Of a DNA stretch of 64,000 nucleotides, positions 46,465 through 58,620 are shown piece by piece; within the stretch, counting starts at the first letter, position 1; each line of letters opens with the position of its first letter. The stretch lies in contig NC_062998.1 in the NCBI RefSeq assembly GCF_023078275.1, positions 13,219,916 to 13,283,915 of the forward strand, read 5' to 3'. Position numbers and translations under genes: made by a program. Below the pieces are notes generated by a model, which saw only the letters and a program-made list of their open reading frames with translations, was not told the DNA's origin and searched no databases. The DNA comes from Leguminivora glycinivorella (taxonomy: Eukaryota > Arthropoda > Insecta > Lepidoptera > Tortricidae).

Positions 46465-47858
46465 CGACGCGTCGAAATATATGTAAAATAGCATAAGAAT
46501 TCGATTAAGACTGTATTCGCAATAAAGATTATTTCGTAGGTAGGAAACGGGTAGAACTGCGTTAGTTAAGTAAATTTTGTCAATTCCGATTATTAAGTAT
46601 GATAATAAGACTCATATGTGATGTATTCGATAGCAGGCAATTCCCATATTCCTTCCTTCCCAAGTCGCGGAAACCGAGTCCAAAGTTCAATCTAAACTCA
46701 GACTGTCCATTGGACTACGATTAATAGCCAATAAGCACTAACGTGAGAGGCTTAGAGCGAGAAAACCGAACTCTCCTCTGATTGGCTAAAAATATTTCCT
46801 TAAAGTTCCGAAATCATTTTCCTTTCACCCGAAAATTGCCTTAGGATTACTCGAATCCAAGCCAATAACTCGATAACTATAAGACATATAAAGATGTAAA
46901 TAGTTTTAAAACGTAGCTGGGAACTTACGTAACACGATAACCTACATTTCCATAGTAATATTCCGTTATCGATAACAATGGAGCTCAAGGCGAGCCGCGA
47001 AACCAGTCTATTGTATGGCCCGGACGGCTAATCACCTCTTCTATTGTGTAAAAACGTAAACAAACGCAGGTGCATTCCACTCGAGGTGAATGACCCTAGT
47101 GTCAGGTGCATTGTTACGTAATTTCGAAGCGATAGCCTAATTAGTTTATAAGTAATTAGGATTTGAACGAAAAATGATAGCGTTAAATTCACGTAATCGA
47201 GCGCCGTAACGCGATCGACCAATCACGACGCGCCATCCGTCGCCTATCGGGCGCAATTATTTACCTCTCTATCGCACGGAGCCTCGCGCTCAGCCGAGTC
47301 GTGATTGGGCGAATAAATTGAAATGTTTCTTTCCGTGAAGCGTGGGCGCATTCTGAAAAGGGGTATAAAAGGAACGATCGCTCGGTATGGGACATTCGAA
47401 TTCGACCGGAACAAGAAGAACCAGCAGCCTCCAAGGAAAACCAGCAGCCAGCAGCCTACTACAAGCAGCCTACAGCCAGCAGCCAGCAGCCTACAGCCAG
47501 CAGCTAGCAGCCTACAGCCAGCAGCCAGCCACCCTCCACGACGGGTAGCGGCAGCAGCAGAAAACGACAGCATCGCGACGTATCGTCCGTACCGAGCGTT
47601 TCGTTAGAATATTAGCTAGGAGTATTTTTATAACCGCGTTAAAATTAGAGTCGTTGATTATTGTAAATATAAACCATTTGATTTGATTCGTTTTTTAGTT
47701 AGTTTATTCCAAAATCATAATCGGTACGGTTGATTGCTGAGGACGACATCGAAGCTTAAGGTACAGGCCCGGGACGAAAGAGTGAGTCGCACGAGCTCCA
47801 GCACATTCTCTCCACTTCGAGCCGTCGATAGGAAGCTTTGCGGACGCGGTCTGCAACA
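46459..47858 (+). repeat. 3' LTR of the BEL/Pao element
   Basis: Same sequence as the 5' LTR. It begins inside the last codons of gag-pol: the stop TAG at 46462-46464 lies in LTR bases 4-6. The purine-rich GCGGGGACAAAA just before it (46447-46458) is the likely polypurine tract. Confidence 0.95.
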
Positions 47859-47863
47859 GCATT
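47859..47863. repeat. Target-site duplication GCATT (right)
   Basis: Pairs with 38931-38935 and fixes the right border of the element. Confidence 0.9.
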
Positions 47864-49103
47864 CATCAATAGAAAATTCAGTAAGAGCGAAAGAGAAGCT
47901 TAGACACAGCTCCACGCGTGAGACAGACGATTATCTATGAAATATTAGGTAAATCGGGAGCGCCGCACCGACCACAGAACTATATCAAAATAGAAGGCAA
48001 AAGTATCATTCGCGTGGCAAAAAGAAGACTCAACGACCTCTTTCCTCGCCGCAAACGACAGTCTTTTGTTCATTGCAGCTTTAATTTGACAACCTCGACT
48101 TGGCGTGCGTTCAAAGCGAGCGATATGTATATAAAAAAGAAATAAGTGTCATAACAATGCGTGTAATGAAAATAATTTCATTTGTTCTTAGATTACGAGC
48201 GACGTAAAAATTAGCTATTCAAACTGTCGAGTTAACTCATATTCGTGACGTCAAGTGTTCATGCAAAATGTTACACGGTTGGTCTTGTCAACCGCCGAGC
48301 TTTTTCCTTCTATCTCGATATAGGTCTGTGCGTTTGTCCTTGATTGCCGCCACGTTGCACAGCGCAGGCGCGATGCGCGCCGCTGTCATCCTCGTACTTA
48401 TTTCGCGCGCTATTTTGTTACTTAAGTAAACAAGTTTTAGGCACCCGCGGGAATACGATTTAGACTTAATTTGAAACCGCATAATTAAATTGTTTTAATT
48501 GCAAGTGTAAAATAATTTCAGTGTGTGAGTATGGATGGATGCAATGTGACATTTATAAAAGTGTGTGAAAAAATTTAGCAACACGATTAGAATTAAAAGC
48601 CCAGTGGTTATTGTGAGTGTGACAAAAGTGACAAACTGTTTTTCCATTTCTTTTATTTGGAAGTGGCGCGGACGACGGAGGTGGTGAGTGTGCATGGACT
48701 GAAACCCGTTTGAATGATCGGTCGTAAGGAAATATGCAAGGCCTTAGATTCAGCATATCGAAAATCCACACAGGAGTACCGTCATACTAGGTATCTACAT
48801 ACATGTAAGATCTTGGTGCTCACAATGAGAGTTTGAGTGAACACCCACATATTACAGCCACAAGCCGCCTCTGTACTTCACTAAGTGTAATTTAATTAGT
48901 ACAGGCTTAAAATAAACGCTTTTAGGTAGCTCGTCAAGCTCCTAGTCAGTGTGGTATTACGATAACACAAAGTCTGTCAAGTATGTATATATATGTAAGT
49001 AAGCGAGCAAATCTGTAATGACAAAAAGCCATTAATGTAACAAATAAAGACAGTGTAAAAGTATGGGGCCCTATTCAGAGATTCGTCTCTTTCTCGACCT
49101 TAA
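47864..49103. other. Right flank of the BEL/Pao element, no coding region
   Basis: GC rises at 48300-48700. A plus-strand block at 48500-48690 ends in GGAGGTGGTGAGTG, a donor-like site, and might be a leader exon. There is no coding evidence. Confidence 0.35.
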
Positions 49104-49224
49104 GGGCCCCCTCTCACTAGGCGTCTCGCAAGCGTCAGCTTCGGGCCAACGCAGCGTCAGGCTTTGCCATACAGTTGGCCCGACGCCGACGCTCGCGAAA
49201 CATCTACTTAGTGAGAGGGGGCCC
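49104..49224. mobile_element. MITE with GGGCCCCCTCTCACTA ends
   Basis: 121 bp. The right end AGTGAGAGGGGGCCCT is the inverse of the left end. The interior is GC-rich with CGCAAGCGTC / GACGCTCGCG. Confidence 0.75.
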
Positions 49225-49479
49225 TGAAGAATAGGTGAGGTCAAAAAACAGCCATCTAAAAAGGTGTACCTACAACAGTCCAGGCAATCATTTTCTTAGT
49301 TTTATTCTTAATAAAGTATTATACTGAATTTATTTACCTACTTTAATTGTATAAATATTCTAAGAAAGATTTAAATTATTTGCATAGAAAATATTTTAAT
49401 TTGTATTTTTAAGTAGTTACACTAAACTAGGTACTTTTATAAACTTGAAATAAAAGTCATGTACAAAGAAAAAGTGACC

Positions 49480-49665
49480 AAGGCCTCCAAGTACCCCGAG
49501 CTGGAATCGAACCAGCGTCCTCCGTTTACTGCAAAAAAGAGACAACTACTTCGTTTCCTTTTCAAGTTTATTGTATAAAAATATTCACTAAGCCTAACTA
49601 CAAGTGTCATTTTAAAACCGAGCTCGGGCTATCAGAGCGCCACATTACGGCAGTGCCCCTGCATT
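49480..49665 (-). mobile_element. Possible tRNA-derived SINE fragment, reversed
   Basis: The minus strand reads GGACGCTGGTTCGATTCCAG, with a B-box-like core, and GTGGCGCTCTGATAGCCCGA. This is a common lepidopteran repeat in my memory. No A box is clear. Confidence 0.4.
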
Positions 49666-52034
49666 CTTCTCGTGAACTGTGTAATTAAATGCATTTATTC
49701 GTTTCTACGGGATGGTGTGGTTATCTAGAAACCCCGGACAGAATGCAGCCCGCAGACCGCTCGTGGCGCAAGTGTAAATTCTAATGAGATTTATTTTTAC
49801 AGTGAACCTGTCTACTTTTTATTCGTTTCATCACAACAGCTGAGAAAGGCTCTATATAAAGTGCGTACACTGCTGAAAGTTTTGCTCTTATACACACATG
49901 TGAAAAAGTAATTCGATGCAAAATTGTAGCGTCCTTCCTTATGTGGGCTGGAAGAAATGATTTTTTTGTAATGGTTAAGAATGGTGTATATTTAGTGTAG
50001 TAACGTTCACATAATAGGATATGTTTTTTTTAATTATGTTTGGTCTTTTACAGATTAGTACTTTCTCGCGTTGGTGTGGTGAAAAAACTTGCGTTTCACT
50101 CGGATTCAATACTTGCTCAAGATTTAATTTAAGAATCTTGCGCTTATTTAGTTATAAGTACCTATTAGCACATGCGGTTAAATATAGCTTTGGAATAATA
50201 TTTTTACATTAAGGATATGGATGCTGCTTGAATCATCTGTTATAGATGCAAAGGCCTATTATTATGAATACTAACTAGTACATGTAAATAGTTATCCCCG
50301 AATTATTAATATTGTCATCACTTGCTGGTTATGAAATGATTGATTTCTTTTGGTCAGATTAAACGTTACATGTGCGCATTAGCAACTATCTATCTAATTG
50401 ATGGAATTAAGCGTTACTTTGCGTAAATCCATGATAATAAAAATGAACTGTCTACAGTTTGCTGACCAAAAAGAATAGAATTTAAAAAGTGGCAACAATG
50501 TAGTGTCATCTCTTTAATTAAGTATATTTTTTCTTTATTGACAATAACGACATGGCTTCGTCAAATACGTTATCATCAACGCCATTTGTCTTTAGCTTGT
50601 TCCAAGCAGTGATGAATGCACCACGACTTCGTTAACCGTGGACTTGCGGGGCAGTCGTGAACCGCACAGATACATCGGTACAAGGGCCGGAGGAAACCTA
50701 GCCTTTGTGAGACTAGCCATGGATTCCGGTTGGTTAGCAGCGGAGTCGATCGCCCCGGCAAACTAACTGATAACATACAGGGCCCCCGTAGAAAATTGAA
50801 TAAATCCAAAGCTTTTTTGTGTATTAACAATACTTAACCTCTCGGATGCTTAGGAGCAGATCCGCTCCATATTGTATTTATTATGACTACCAGTAAAATA
50901 TTAAATTTTTTTACAGTTGCATTCGAAAGGTTAAGTAAGTATACATACCTGCCTATACTCAGATCACGGAAAACTGATTAACTGACAAATGAAATCTTTA
51001 CTTCATTGACCATCCACAATTAAATCGGAATTTATATGGAACCGTAGACATCGGATCTGAATATTTTTTTGAAGCTTAAATCTTAATTTAGATGTAAACA
51101 TAGACTCCTACGTATCCCTGATCAGTCCAGTGATTATTAAATACTTCTTGTACCTACTTATGTGAATTGAACATACCTATAATAAAATGTGCAAAACGCA
51201 CTTGTGATAGAAATTTACTTAATAGTGGGCAAAAGAATCATGTTTTTGGTGACGCACCTTAGAATAGAACGGAGAAAAATCATGTTACTTCAGACGCCTA
51301 ATCGACTCGCCTAGGCACTGTAAAAGAAATTGAATAACATCTCTGCCTACGCAAGCAAACCGGCCAGTTTTGCATAGCCCACAGATCAATACAACAAGAT
51401 GGCCCTTACAGGGCGACTCGCGGTCACCAAGCATACGACAAATCAGGTTTATAAAAGTTTGAACGCGTGCGACACCGATCAGTAGCGCCCAAGTATACGA
51501 CCCGCTAACAGTGTCCGTGTCCGCTCGGGAAAAATCTTAAATAATCAATTTTGGTTGCAAACAATGGTCTCTTACAGCATAAAGTGGTGTGGCAAGTCTT
51601 CTAACACTTCTACATGTAAAAAAGATGGAACAACATTCCACAGTTAAGTCAAATTAATTATTTTGTTGAATATTGTTTATTGTCCGCGGAGTTCATTTAT
51701 ACTGGTCAATATGGTTGTGCTGAGCGGCGCCGAGGCGCGTCCATCCCTCTTTACCGAGTTAACAATGTGATATGCTATCCCTTTCACGTAAACGACTAGG
51801 CATGGGGCCATGTTAGTTTATGTCTGTTGCGGGAACTTCGTACTGCCGTTCGTACCATGTGCTACCATTTTATGAAATATAAAAGAAAGCAGATTTGTAA
51901 TATTGAATAATTATCTAGAATCTGTAGAGTCTGTAGTGGTATTTAGTTCATTGATTAGTTTAGAATATTTAGTTGGTTATTTAACTTAGTAAACGTAAGT
52001 AAAAATGCACAGTTTAGTTACTAGAATGATTTTT
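49666..52034. other. Stretch with no gene recognised, apart from a promoter candidate
   Basis: The minus-strand frame 50830-50576 (84 codons) is Leu- and Cys-rich and somewhat GC-rich but matches nothing I know. Confidence 0.4.
51450..51483 (+). promoter_or_regulatory. Candidate core promoter, TATA plus initiator
   Basis: TATAAAAG at 51450-51457 and GATCAGT with its A at 51481, a spacing of 31 bp. This is the arthropod TATA-Inr layout. No coding exon is recognised downstream, so it may drive an unrecognised exon or be chance. Confidence 0.3.
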
Positions 52035-52215
52035 ATTGAGATGCTATCACAATTATCATCCTCCTTGCGTTATCCCGGCATCGGCATTCGCCACGGCTCA
52101 TGGGAGCCTGGGGTCCGCTTTGGAAACTACTACCAAGATTTGGCGTAGGCACTAGTTTTATAAAAGCGACTGCCATCTGACCTTCCAACCCGAAGGGTTA
52201 CTAGGCCTTATTATA
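52035..52215 (+). mobile_element. Lepidopteran repeat fragment, CATCCTCCTTGCGTTATCCC type
   Basis: GCCACGGCTCATGGGAGCCT, GGGGTCCGCTTTGGAAACTA, GATTTGGCGTAGGCACTAG and CTTCCAACCCGAAGGGTTAC are the conserved 3' blocks of a lepidopteran LINE. No coding remnant. Confidence 0.6.
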
Positions 52216-53890
52216 ATTTAATTATAATATTATAATTTGTTGCAAAACAAATTCACCACAGTACTGGTACCGGTACCATTGTCTATAATAGACATGTCCC
52301 ATTCCCATCCCTACTGCTAATCATAAAGGCGCGCCATTATTTGAAACGACCAATGGCAGCAGCGTGCGCGCCCGCCTCACCCCGCAAGGATTGGTGATTT
52401 GCGTCTCGAACAATATCGCTTGCATTTGGCTTCTAGTGGGGTGTTCTGTGGCATAGCCTCACCGAGTCTAATACTTTCATTACTAATGAAATAGTACCTA
52501 TAATTAAATGCCAACACGTAAAAGCCGGATATCTAGACTCATTTAGGTTGTTTTGATTGCCTTTAATCGCGCATTTCCTAGGTTTACTCAACCAAGTTTA
52601 GCAGGTTTAGTTATAATTATTTTTGACCTGAATTTAATTTAACCCATTAGGTACGTTATTTAAGTATTTTGTATTAAAGCAATAGGTACTTTCGAGTACC
52701 AATGACAAGTTTATGAAGAAACCGCACCGGACTACCGGACACTAGGTAGGTACTCAATACAGAGCTTTCTCAATTTGCTTCATCACTCGGCTCATTTTCT
52801 TGAGGTTTTAGGAGTTCTCTCATTCCCTAATGGATTCCATCATATGATCCGAAACGATGCGATGACGAATGATGACGAAGAAATCCTGACCAGTTCATAA
52901 ATTATCGAGGTGTGAGACTTCTGGCGATGCAAACGAACAAAAAATACGATTGATAGCATAACCTTTTGTAAATAATAAGTTATTTATATTATATATGGTT
53001 TTAGCACGTTTTTTTGAATTAATTTTCATTGTTAATCGGCAATACATACCAAACCCGTATTCACTCGTAATTATACCTATGCCCTTTTCAAGCTTAGAAC
53101 AAAATGATGCCTTTATGTGTCGATACTCGATAATAAACGCAGAGCGTTAGCCCTGCGGGCAAAACAATTATAGTTATTATTAAACTGCATTCAGACTGAC
53201 AATAAATACTGGCAACTAGGACAGATTAGACGTATAAAGATGTGTAGGTAAAGTAATTGTATTCCCTTCGAAATTAGTATGCCACGGAACAGGTAATCTG
53301 TGTTATGCGTACCTAAATATTAGCCATATTGGAATGAATACAATATAATATTCTAATGCTTCAATAAGGTTTAGATTTCTCTGTAGTACATATATAAAAA
53401 CTGTTGGACCTTATCAATCCGCAATTTTCCTCGCGTATTAGATAATCTACACTACTACTGATTTTTATTAATCAATAATTTACTTCGCGTAGTTTTATAG
53501 TCAACAACTAGTAATCACAATAAGTAATTTTTATTTTAGTATCACTATCAACAAAAAAAAGAATGTTCCTTGTAATTTTTTAACTTATATTCTTTCACTG
53601 TAACTATCAGTCTCCACAATCTAGTTTAAAGTGCTCCTGAAAGTGTTCTAAAACCTGCACCAAAGGCTGACAACATAAACTCGATAAGTGCTAAAAGCTT
53701 TAATAGTGAAACCGCCGATTACTTGTAATGGCCCGAATGAGTAGTTTACGAGTTCGCTCTCATTATTCTGAGTGCAATCCACGGGCAGTTCAATGTCAAT
53801 ATCGACATGTATCAATATATACAGGCTGCTTCAGGAAACAAGCAGCTGTTTTGTATCATTATCACGCTAATATAGTGAGATAAATAAAGT
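52216..53890. other. Stretch with nothing recognised
   Basis: AT-rich sequence without repeats of the families listed and without gene-like frames. Confidence 0.45.
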
Positions 53891-54017
53891 AAGGTACAGC
53901 AGGGCAAATCCCGACGGGGGGGCAAATGTAACTGATCCATTTATTCCATGTTTTACAATGTTTGCATTATTAAATAGAGTGTCCACCGGTTAAACATGGT
54001 AGGCGTGTTAGTGGATA

Positions 54018-54681
54018 TGTCGCAGGGAAATCGCCAAAACAGAGATTTGATTAAATCTCTAAGGGATATGATCAAATCACGCAAGATGCCAAAATGGCGA
54101 ATCCATTTCATCATTTATCTAGAAAATTTCAGTCATTTGACTAAATCCCTGACTCTGTTTAGTGAAATCACAAAATCGGCCAATAGACACGCCACGTTTA
54201 GTCATTTCACTAGATTTGTTTAGGGATTTGATAAAATCCCTGAACCACGGCAGTAAGTTGACGAAACGAACTCAAAAAGTCAATTTCTTTTAACATTTCG
54301 CTAAACGAATTTAGGGAAATGATAAAGTCTTAACTGAAATATGGTATACATATTATAAATATGGTGATTTGACCAAATCTCTGGATAGGTTTCGTCGCGA
54401 AATGATAAAACAAGTTGACTTTATAAGCTCGTTTCGTCAACTTACTGTTTGGTTCAGGGATTTTATCAAATCGCTAAACAAATCTAGTGAAATGACAAAA
54501 CGTGCCATGTCTATTGGCCGATTTTGTAATTTCACTAAACAGAGTCAGGGATTTAGTCAAATGACTGAAATTTTCTAGAGAAATGATGAAATGGATTCGC
54601 CATTTTGACATCCTTTGACATGATTTTTTGATCATTTTAGAGATTTGATCAAATCTCTGTTTTGGCCATTTCCCTGCGACA
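54018..54681. mobile_element. 664-bp foldback element made of short palindromes
   Basis: Ends TGTCGCAGGGAAATCGCC and GGCCATTTCCCTGCGACA are inverted repeats, and the two arms pair over about 240 bp each. GATA flanks it on both sides (54014-54017 and 54682-54685). The interior repeats motifs of the form GATTTGATNAAATC and AGTCATTTNACTAAAT many times. Frames of 75 and 69 codons (from 53996 and 54369) are by-products of these repeats. Confidence 0.8.
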
Positions 54682-54685
54682 GATA

Positions 54686-56050
54686 CCGTAGAGTTTCGTA
54701 TCTTCGCCTGGGTTTTGACACCTTTTCTAAAAAATCACCCAAGTTTGGAGACATTTTAGTCCATTCTGACAAAAAAACTTAATTTAGTACTCTGAACCTT
54801 CAGTATAGTCCTCAAAAGGTTCGAATTACATTGGTTAACTTGGTAATAAACGGGCTTAAAGGTGATAGGTGAAGATTGGGTGCAATTCCCTAACTTCGCC
54901 TATGGCATGCTTTACCGCTTAGAATAAACTTTTCTGTGACTCAAACACATTAAGTCGTATATCCTTAGAGTGGGATAAAATAATATGAACTTTACGAAAC
55001 TAAGTTCATTTTTGAAAAATGGGTAGTAGGCGAAGTTCGGCGTCGATCTGACGTTATTTCATACATTTTCTGTGAATATGCTAGGGTTGCCAAAAATTAA
55101 CCAACTGGTCAAGTAAAGGAGAGTAATGGTTTTTAAGTAAAATATGTTGATTATTTCAAAAACTTATCTCTTTCCGCTTATTATTAACAATATCTGGGCA
55201 ACCGAGCTTCGCTCGGTTCTGTTTCGTATCCTTGACATGTGTCGCCATCTAGTTCAAAAATGAACATCGAGCGAAAGAATTCTCAGCCTTAACAACACAA
55301 CTACTCCACACGAGATGGCGCGCATTTCGCCACAAAAACTCAAATAGTGTATTTTCTATTCGTTTTAGCCTTGACCTGTGTCGCCATCTAGTGTTTGCAA
55401 TAAATAGTACTTACATCGACCGAAAGAATTCTGTCTTAACAGTACAACTACTGCACACGAGATGGCGCGCGAAGAAAAACGCATGAAAACTCGAAAATTC
55501 GCGTTTTCCGGGACCTAAGGATAAGTTAGACCGATTTATTTTCATAATTGAAATCAAATCTACCTTTGGTTTTGATGTCAAAAATAGATAATATTATTCA
55601 ACAAATAAATGTGTCACAACGAATTTAACAACCCTAAGGGCAGTCGAAATTCGGCAACAAGATGGACGAAAACTACCTTCACTAACGTTTTATTCTATTG
55701 TAAATTCTACACGTAAGCTAGCCATTAAATAACAGTTCCATATGAAAGAGAAATAGTTATAGCACATAGTAATGTGACAAATTTAAAATTGCCTGCTCTG
55801 TATCACTTTATAAAATCAAAGTTAAAACACTGACTTAAAAAAACGTGTGGTTGGTGTCGGACAAAAACCTAACTGATCATGAACTTTATGAAGTTAGCAG
55901 CAGTTTGTTCGGAGAATCTTGCCACCCACAAAAAATACTCTGTATTTAGCAGTTTTCTGTAAGGCTAGGACTGTAAATATTTAATTTATGGCAACTTATG
56001 TCTAACTCGGCGATGTTAGGTGTCGCAGGCGAAGATACGAAACTTTGCGG
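54686..56050. mobile_element. 1.37-kb TIR element inserted at TA in a MITE
   Basis: Ends are CCGTAGAGTTTCGTATCTTC and its inverted partner GAAGATACGAAACTTTGCGG, 25 bp with few mismatches. A TA dinucleotide lies on each side (54684-54685 and 56051-56052). It holds no transposase frame. Its middle carries the 139-bp tandem repeats at 55232-55510. TA duplication plus TIRs suggests mobilisation by a Tc1/mariner-like or similar transposase. Confidence 0.75.
55232..55510 (+). repeat. Tandem duplication, two 139-bp units
   Basis: Unit 1 starts TTGACATGTGTCGCCATCTA and unit 2 (55371) TTGACCTGTGTCGCCATCTA. Both contain CGAAAGAATTCT and CACACGAGATGGCGCGC. Within each unit, CGCCATCT and AGATGGCG are inverted. 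Confidence 0.75.
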
Positions 56051-56339
56051 TACATGTAGAACTCAACATCACAGTGTAATAATGGAAAAAATGGATCAGT
56101 TACAATTGTCCCCGTCGAGATTTGCAGAGAAGGGAAATGTAAGATCATGTTTTTCTGTTTTCTATAAACTCTTGGATTAAAGAATAGCTCCTTTGGTTAC
56201 ACTTCTGTCAAATCTTAATACTCTGTCAATTATAACTCTCAAATTGAATATTATCTGGCTTTCAAAACTCGTATCTGACTCCACTTGACAATTTTATTTC
56301 TTCGGCTACGCACACAGAGGTTTTAATAGTTTTAACCCT

Positions 56340-56425
56340 GCATCGACAGATGACAGTAAATGCACTGTGACTACAAAATGTACTTTGACAATGAGCCTGT
56401 ATAATACTCCATTTTCTTTGCCATT
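56340..56425 (-). mobile_element. Diverged fragment of the AAAGAGGATCGAG family
   Basis: TGACAGTAAATGCACTGTGA, ACTTTGACAATGAG and TATAATACTCCATTTTCTTT follow the family order with many changes. Confidence 0.45.
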
Positions 56426-57224
56426 ACCATTATAGTGCATTAGACGGCCTATTGACAGTAAACACTTCATCGGAATCGATAGTTAGTTGCATTAGCTGAA
56501 TAGCTCGCACCCGCGGCGGACAACCAGCGGCCCGTGAGGCCAGTGACTCGCATCTTGTTCGTTATATGACTCTAATATTGTTCGTTATACGACTATTGTC
56601 TTGTCGACTTCGTTATTGTCTATCTAAATCCAAATTTAAATTATTTATAGATGCTTATTAAATAGTATAGTATCTTATAAATTAAGTTATAATTGCTGGT
56701 GTCTCCATGTGATTTACTAAATAACTTGTGTCAGAACTTCAGGAGGCATCTCTTTTCCTTAACTACATATTTCGATCCAATTAATGTAAAAAAATTACTA
56801 CATCCTTGGTACAACGCCTCCAAGGACTATTTTAGATTTAAATTAGCTATTAATTTGTATGTTGAAACTAAGGGTTATTATTAGTTTCAACATGTATATT
56901 ATCTTACGTAAGGAAATATAAAGGTAATTATGATTTTCAGATTTAGTTTTCTGTAGTCATTTCTAGAACATAATAACGTTAAATTAAGTAAGTATCTACG
57001 AATTACCTCATAAAAGTTTAAATTAAACACCGAAACGATTACCTTGTTTCGACGAATAAAAATAATACCTGATTACCTATGTTCAGAAAATTTTGAAAAT
57101 GGACTGCCTATAAGCATTGCTTTAATCCTAAGTACTTTAAGTAACATAAACGTAAAAGGTAAAGCAGTGCATTGACGCTTTGTCGTTTGTAAGACATGCA
57201 ATCACGTTTGTAAGTCGAACGCGG

Positions 57225-57256
57225 GATAAAAAGCGGCACCGGACCGAGTTCAGTGG
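57225..57256 (+). promoter_or_regulatory. Candidate core promoter, TATA-like plus TTCAGT initiator
   Basis: GATAAAAAGCGGCACCGGAC, then GAGTTCAGTGG with A at 57252. The first ATG downstream (57279) opens only a ten-codon frame. Promoters of insect cuticle and chorion genes look like this, but no such gene is seen here. Confidence 0.3.
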
Positions 57257-57604
57257 TGTCCCACGGGCTATTGTTGCCATGTGTACCACCGTGTCAGCGT
57301 CAGCTCTCTAGCACTGATATGTGCAACCGTAGCACCTCCTGACCATAAAAGTCATGAGACACATTAGTGTATTTTTTCACTATCTGTAACTTGATTTTTG
57401 GCTCAAAAACTTGTTTAACATCGCGGCACCCAGTGATCGGGTTGACTCCAATTACGAGTTGGTATAAAACACACCTAACTTTTCAGTATAAAAAGGAAGC
57501 GAAATTAAGTTCAAGTAAAAGTTTGTATCTGAAATTAACTCTTTACTTCTACAGTTCGTCCCTTATCAGTAGGAAGTTAGTAAGTCGCTGTGCCATAGTA
57601 CAGG

Positions 57605-57821
57605 TAAGGTACAGCGGGGCAAATTTCGACTGGGGGGCCAATGTAACTGGTCCATTTTTTCCATGTTTTACAATGTTTTCATTATTAAATAGAGTGTCCA
57701 CCGGTATATATGGCAGGCGTGTTCAGTGGATACATGTAGAACTCAACATCATAGTGTAATAATGGAAAAAATGGATTAGTTACAATTGTCTCCCAGTCGA
57801 GATTTGCCCCATTGTACCTTA
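57605..57821. mobile_element. MITE with GGTACAGCGGGGCAAAT inverted ends, complete copy
   Basis: TAAGGTACAGCGGGGCAAAT at the left and GATTTGCCCCATTGTACCTTA at the right form inverted ends, and the arms continue about 50 bp. This intact copy shows what the interrupted copy at 53891-56125 looked like before insertion. Confidence 0.85.
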
Positions 57822-58098
57822 CTTAAGTAACAAACAAGGCTCAACCTTCAGAACAATACATAACAGTCCTAGGTCAATGTTTATAATTTAAAGACCTAAG
57901 AAAATGAGAAAAAAAGTATTATTAAGAAAATGGTTAATAATCACCTATGTAGAAGATAATCCTGCCCCTGCTCTTATTCCTGAAACAATCAAGAACAATA
58001 CATTAGTACACGTAAAAGAAAACACCAGGTAAAGGGGATCAAGAGGAGTTAGGTTACAAGACTTAATATTCATTCTCTACAAAGTTTACAGTGAGCTT

Positions 58099-58233
58099 GT
58101 ACAGTCGCCATGAGATATATCAGAGGGATTAAGGTGAACACAAATATCTGAACACGCCTCTATTGCGAAGGCTGTTCAGATATTTTTGCGCGCCCCGGTA
58201 GCCCATGTATATTTGATTTGATGGTGACTGTAC
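58099..58233. mobile_element. MITE with GTACAGTCGCCAT ends
   Basis: GTACAGTCGCCATGAGATAT at the left and ATTTGATGGTGACTGTAC-type sequence at the right are inverted. A second inverted pair, TATCTGAACA and TGTTCAGATA, lies inside. The reverse 61-codon frame here is an artefact. Confidence 0.7.
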
Positions 58234-58479
58234 TAGTGATTGGTGAGAAATTCCACATGACACTGCTTTCTAGTGTTCCAGATAGAGTAGTTACCGCAAA
58301 ATGTCCGTGACGCGGAGTGCTAACCATTGTTGGGCCAACGACCACAGCCTCGCTTCTGGTTCGTCGGGGTTCAATGTGCTAATATTTAGGACGTGCTCTA
58401 TACAGATAGAAGGTGAGATTTTAGTCATCGTTTGCATTGTTTTATATTTATCTAGTGCCCGTTATTAATTTTAGGGTTC

Positions 58480-58620
58480 CGTGCCAAATATGTACATACA
58501 AAATTAACCCTTATGGTGCGACTCTGTCTGTCTGTCAGTACTAAATATCTTAAAAATTACCTTGTAGTTATCGATTTGAAATTTGGAATACACCTTAATT
58601 ACGCATTATAATTGTGAAAC
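58480..58620 (+). repeat. Common repeat fragment starting AGGGTTCCGTGCC
   Basis: AGGGTTCCGTGCCAAATATG, a CTGTCTGTCTGTC tract and TCGATTTGAAATTTGGAATA resemble a frequent lepidopteran repeat, degraded here. Confidence 0.4.

Larger units (their letters stand above)
38936..47858 (+). mobile_element. BEL/Pao LTR retrotransposon, complete, recent insertion
   Basis: The element is 8923 bp long. It has 1400-bp direct LTRs starting TGTTAGCG and ending TGCAACA, and a perfect 5-bp target duplication GCATT (38931-38935 and 47859-47863). A primer-binding site follows the left LTR, and one long gag-pol frame ends inside the first bases of the right LTR. Order of domains is Gag, zinc knuckles, protease, reverse transcriptase, RNase H, integrase, which defines BEL/Pao. 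No envelope frame is present. The LTRs show no difference at a constant offset of 7523 bp, so insertion is recent. The only defect seen is the frame change between a short upstream frame and the main frame near 40540-40597. Confidence 0.95.
53891..56125. mobile_element. GGTACAGCGGGG MITE split by nested insertions
   Basis: The left half is 53891-54017, and the right half, from ACATGTAGAACTC, is 56051-56125. Together they match the intact copy at 57605-57821. The break lies at GGATA|CATG. The right inverted end is truncated after AGATTTGC. Confidence 0.8.

Noticed and set aside
50576..50830. 84-codon minus-strand frame with several Cys and Trp
   Set aside because: Suggestive composition but no start context, no splice sites that fit and no family recognised.
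53996..54578. Two frames of 75 and 69 codons rich in Phe-Thr-Lys and Met-Thr-Lys repeats
   Set aside because: They are readings of the palindromic motif of the foldback element in its two arms, not genes.
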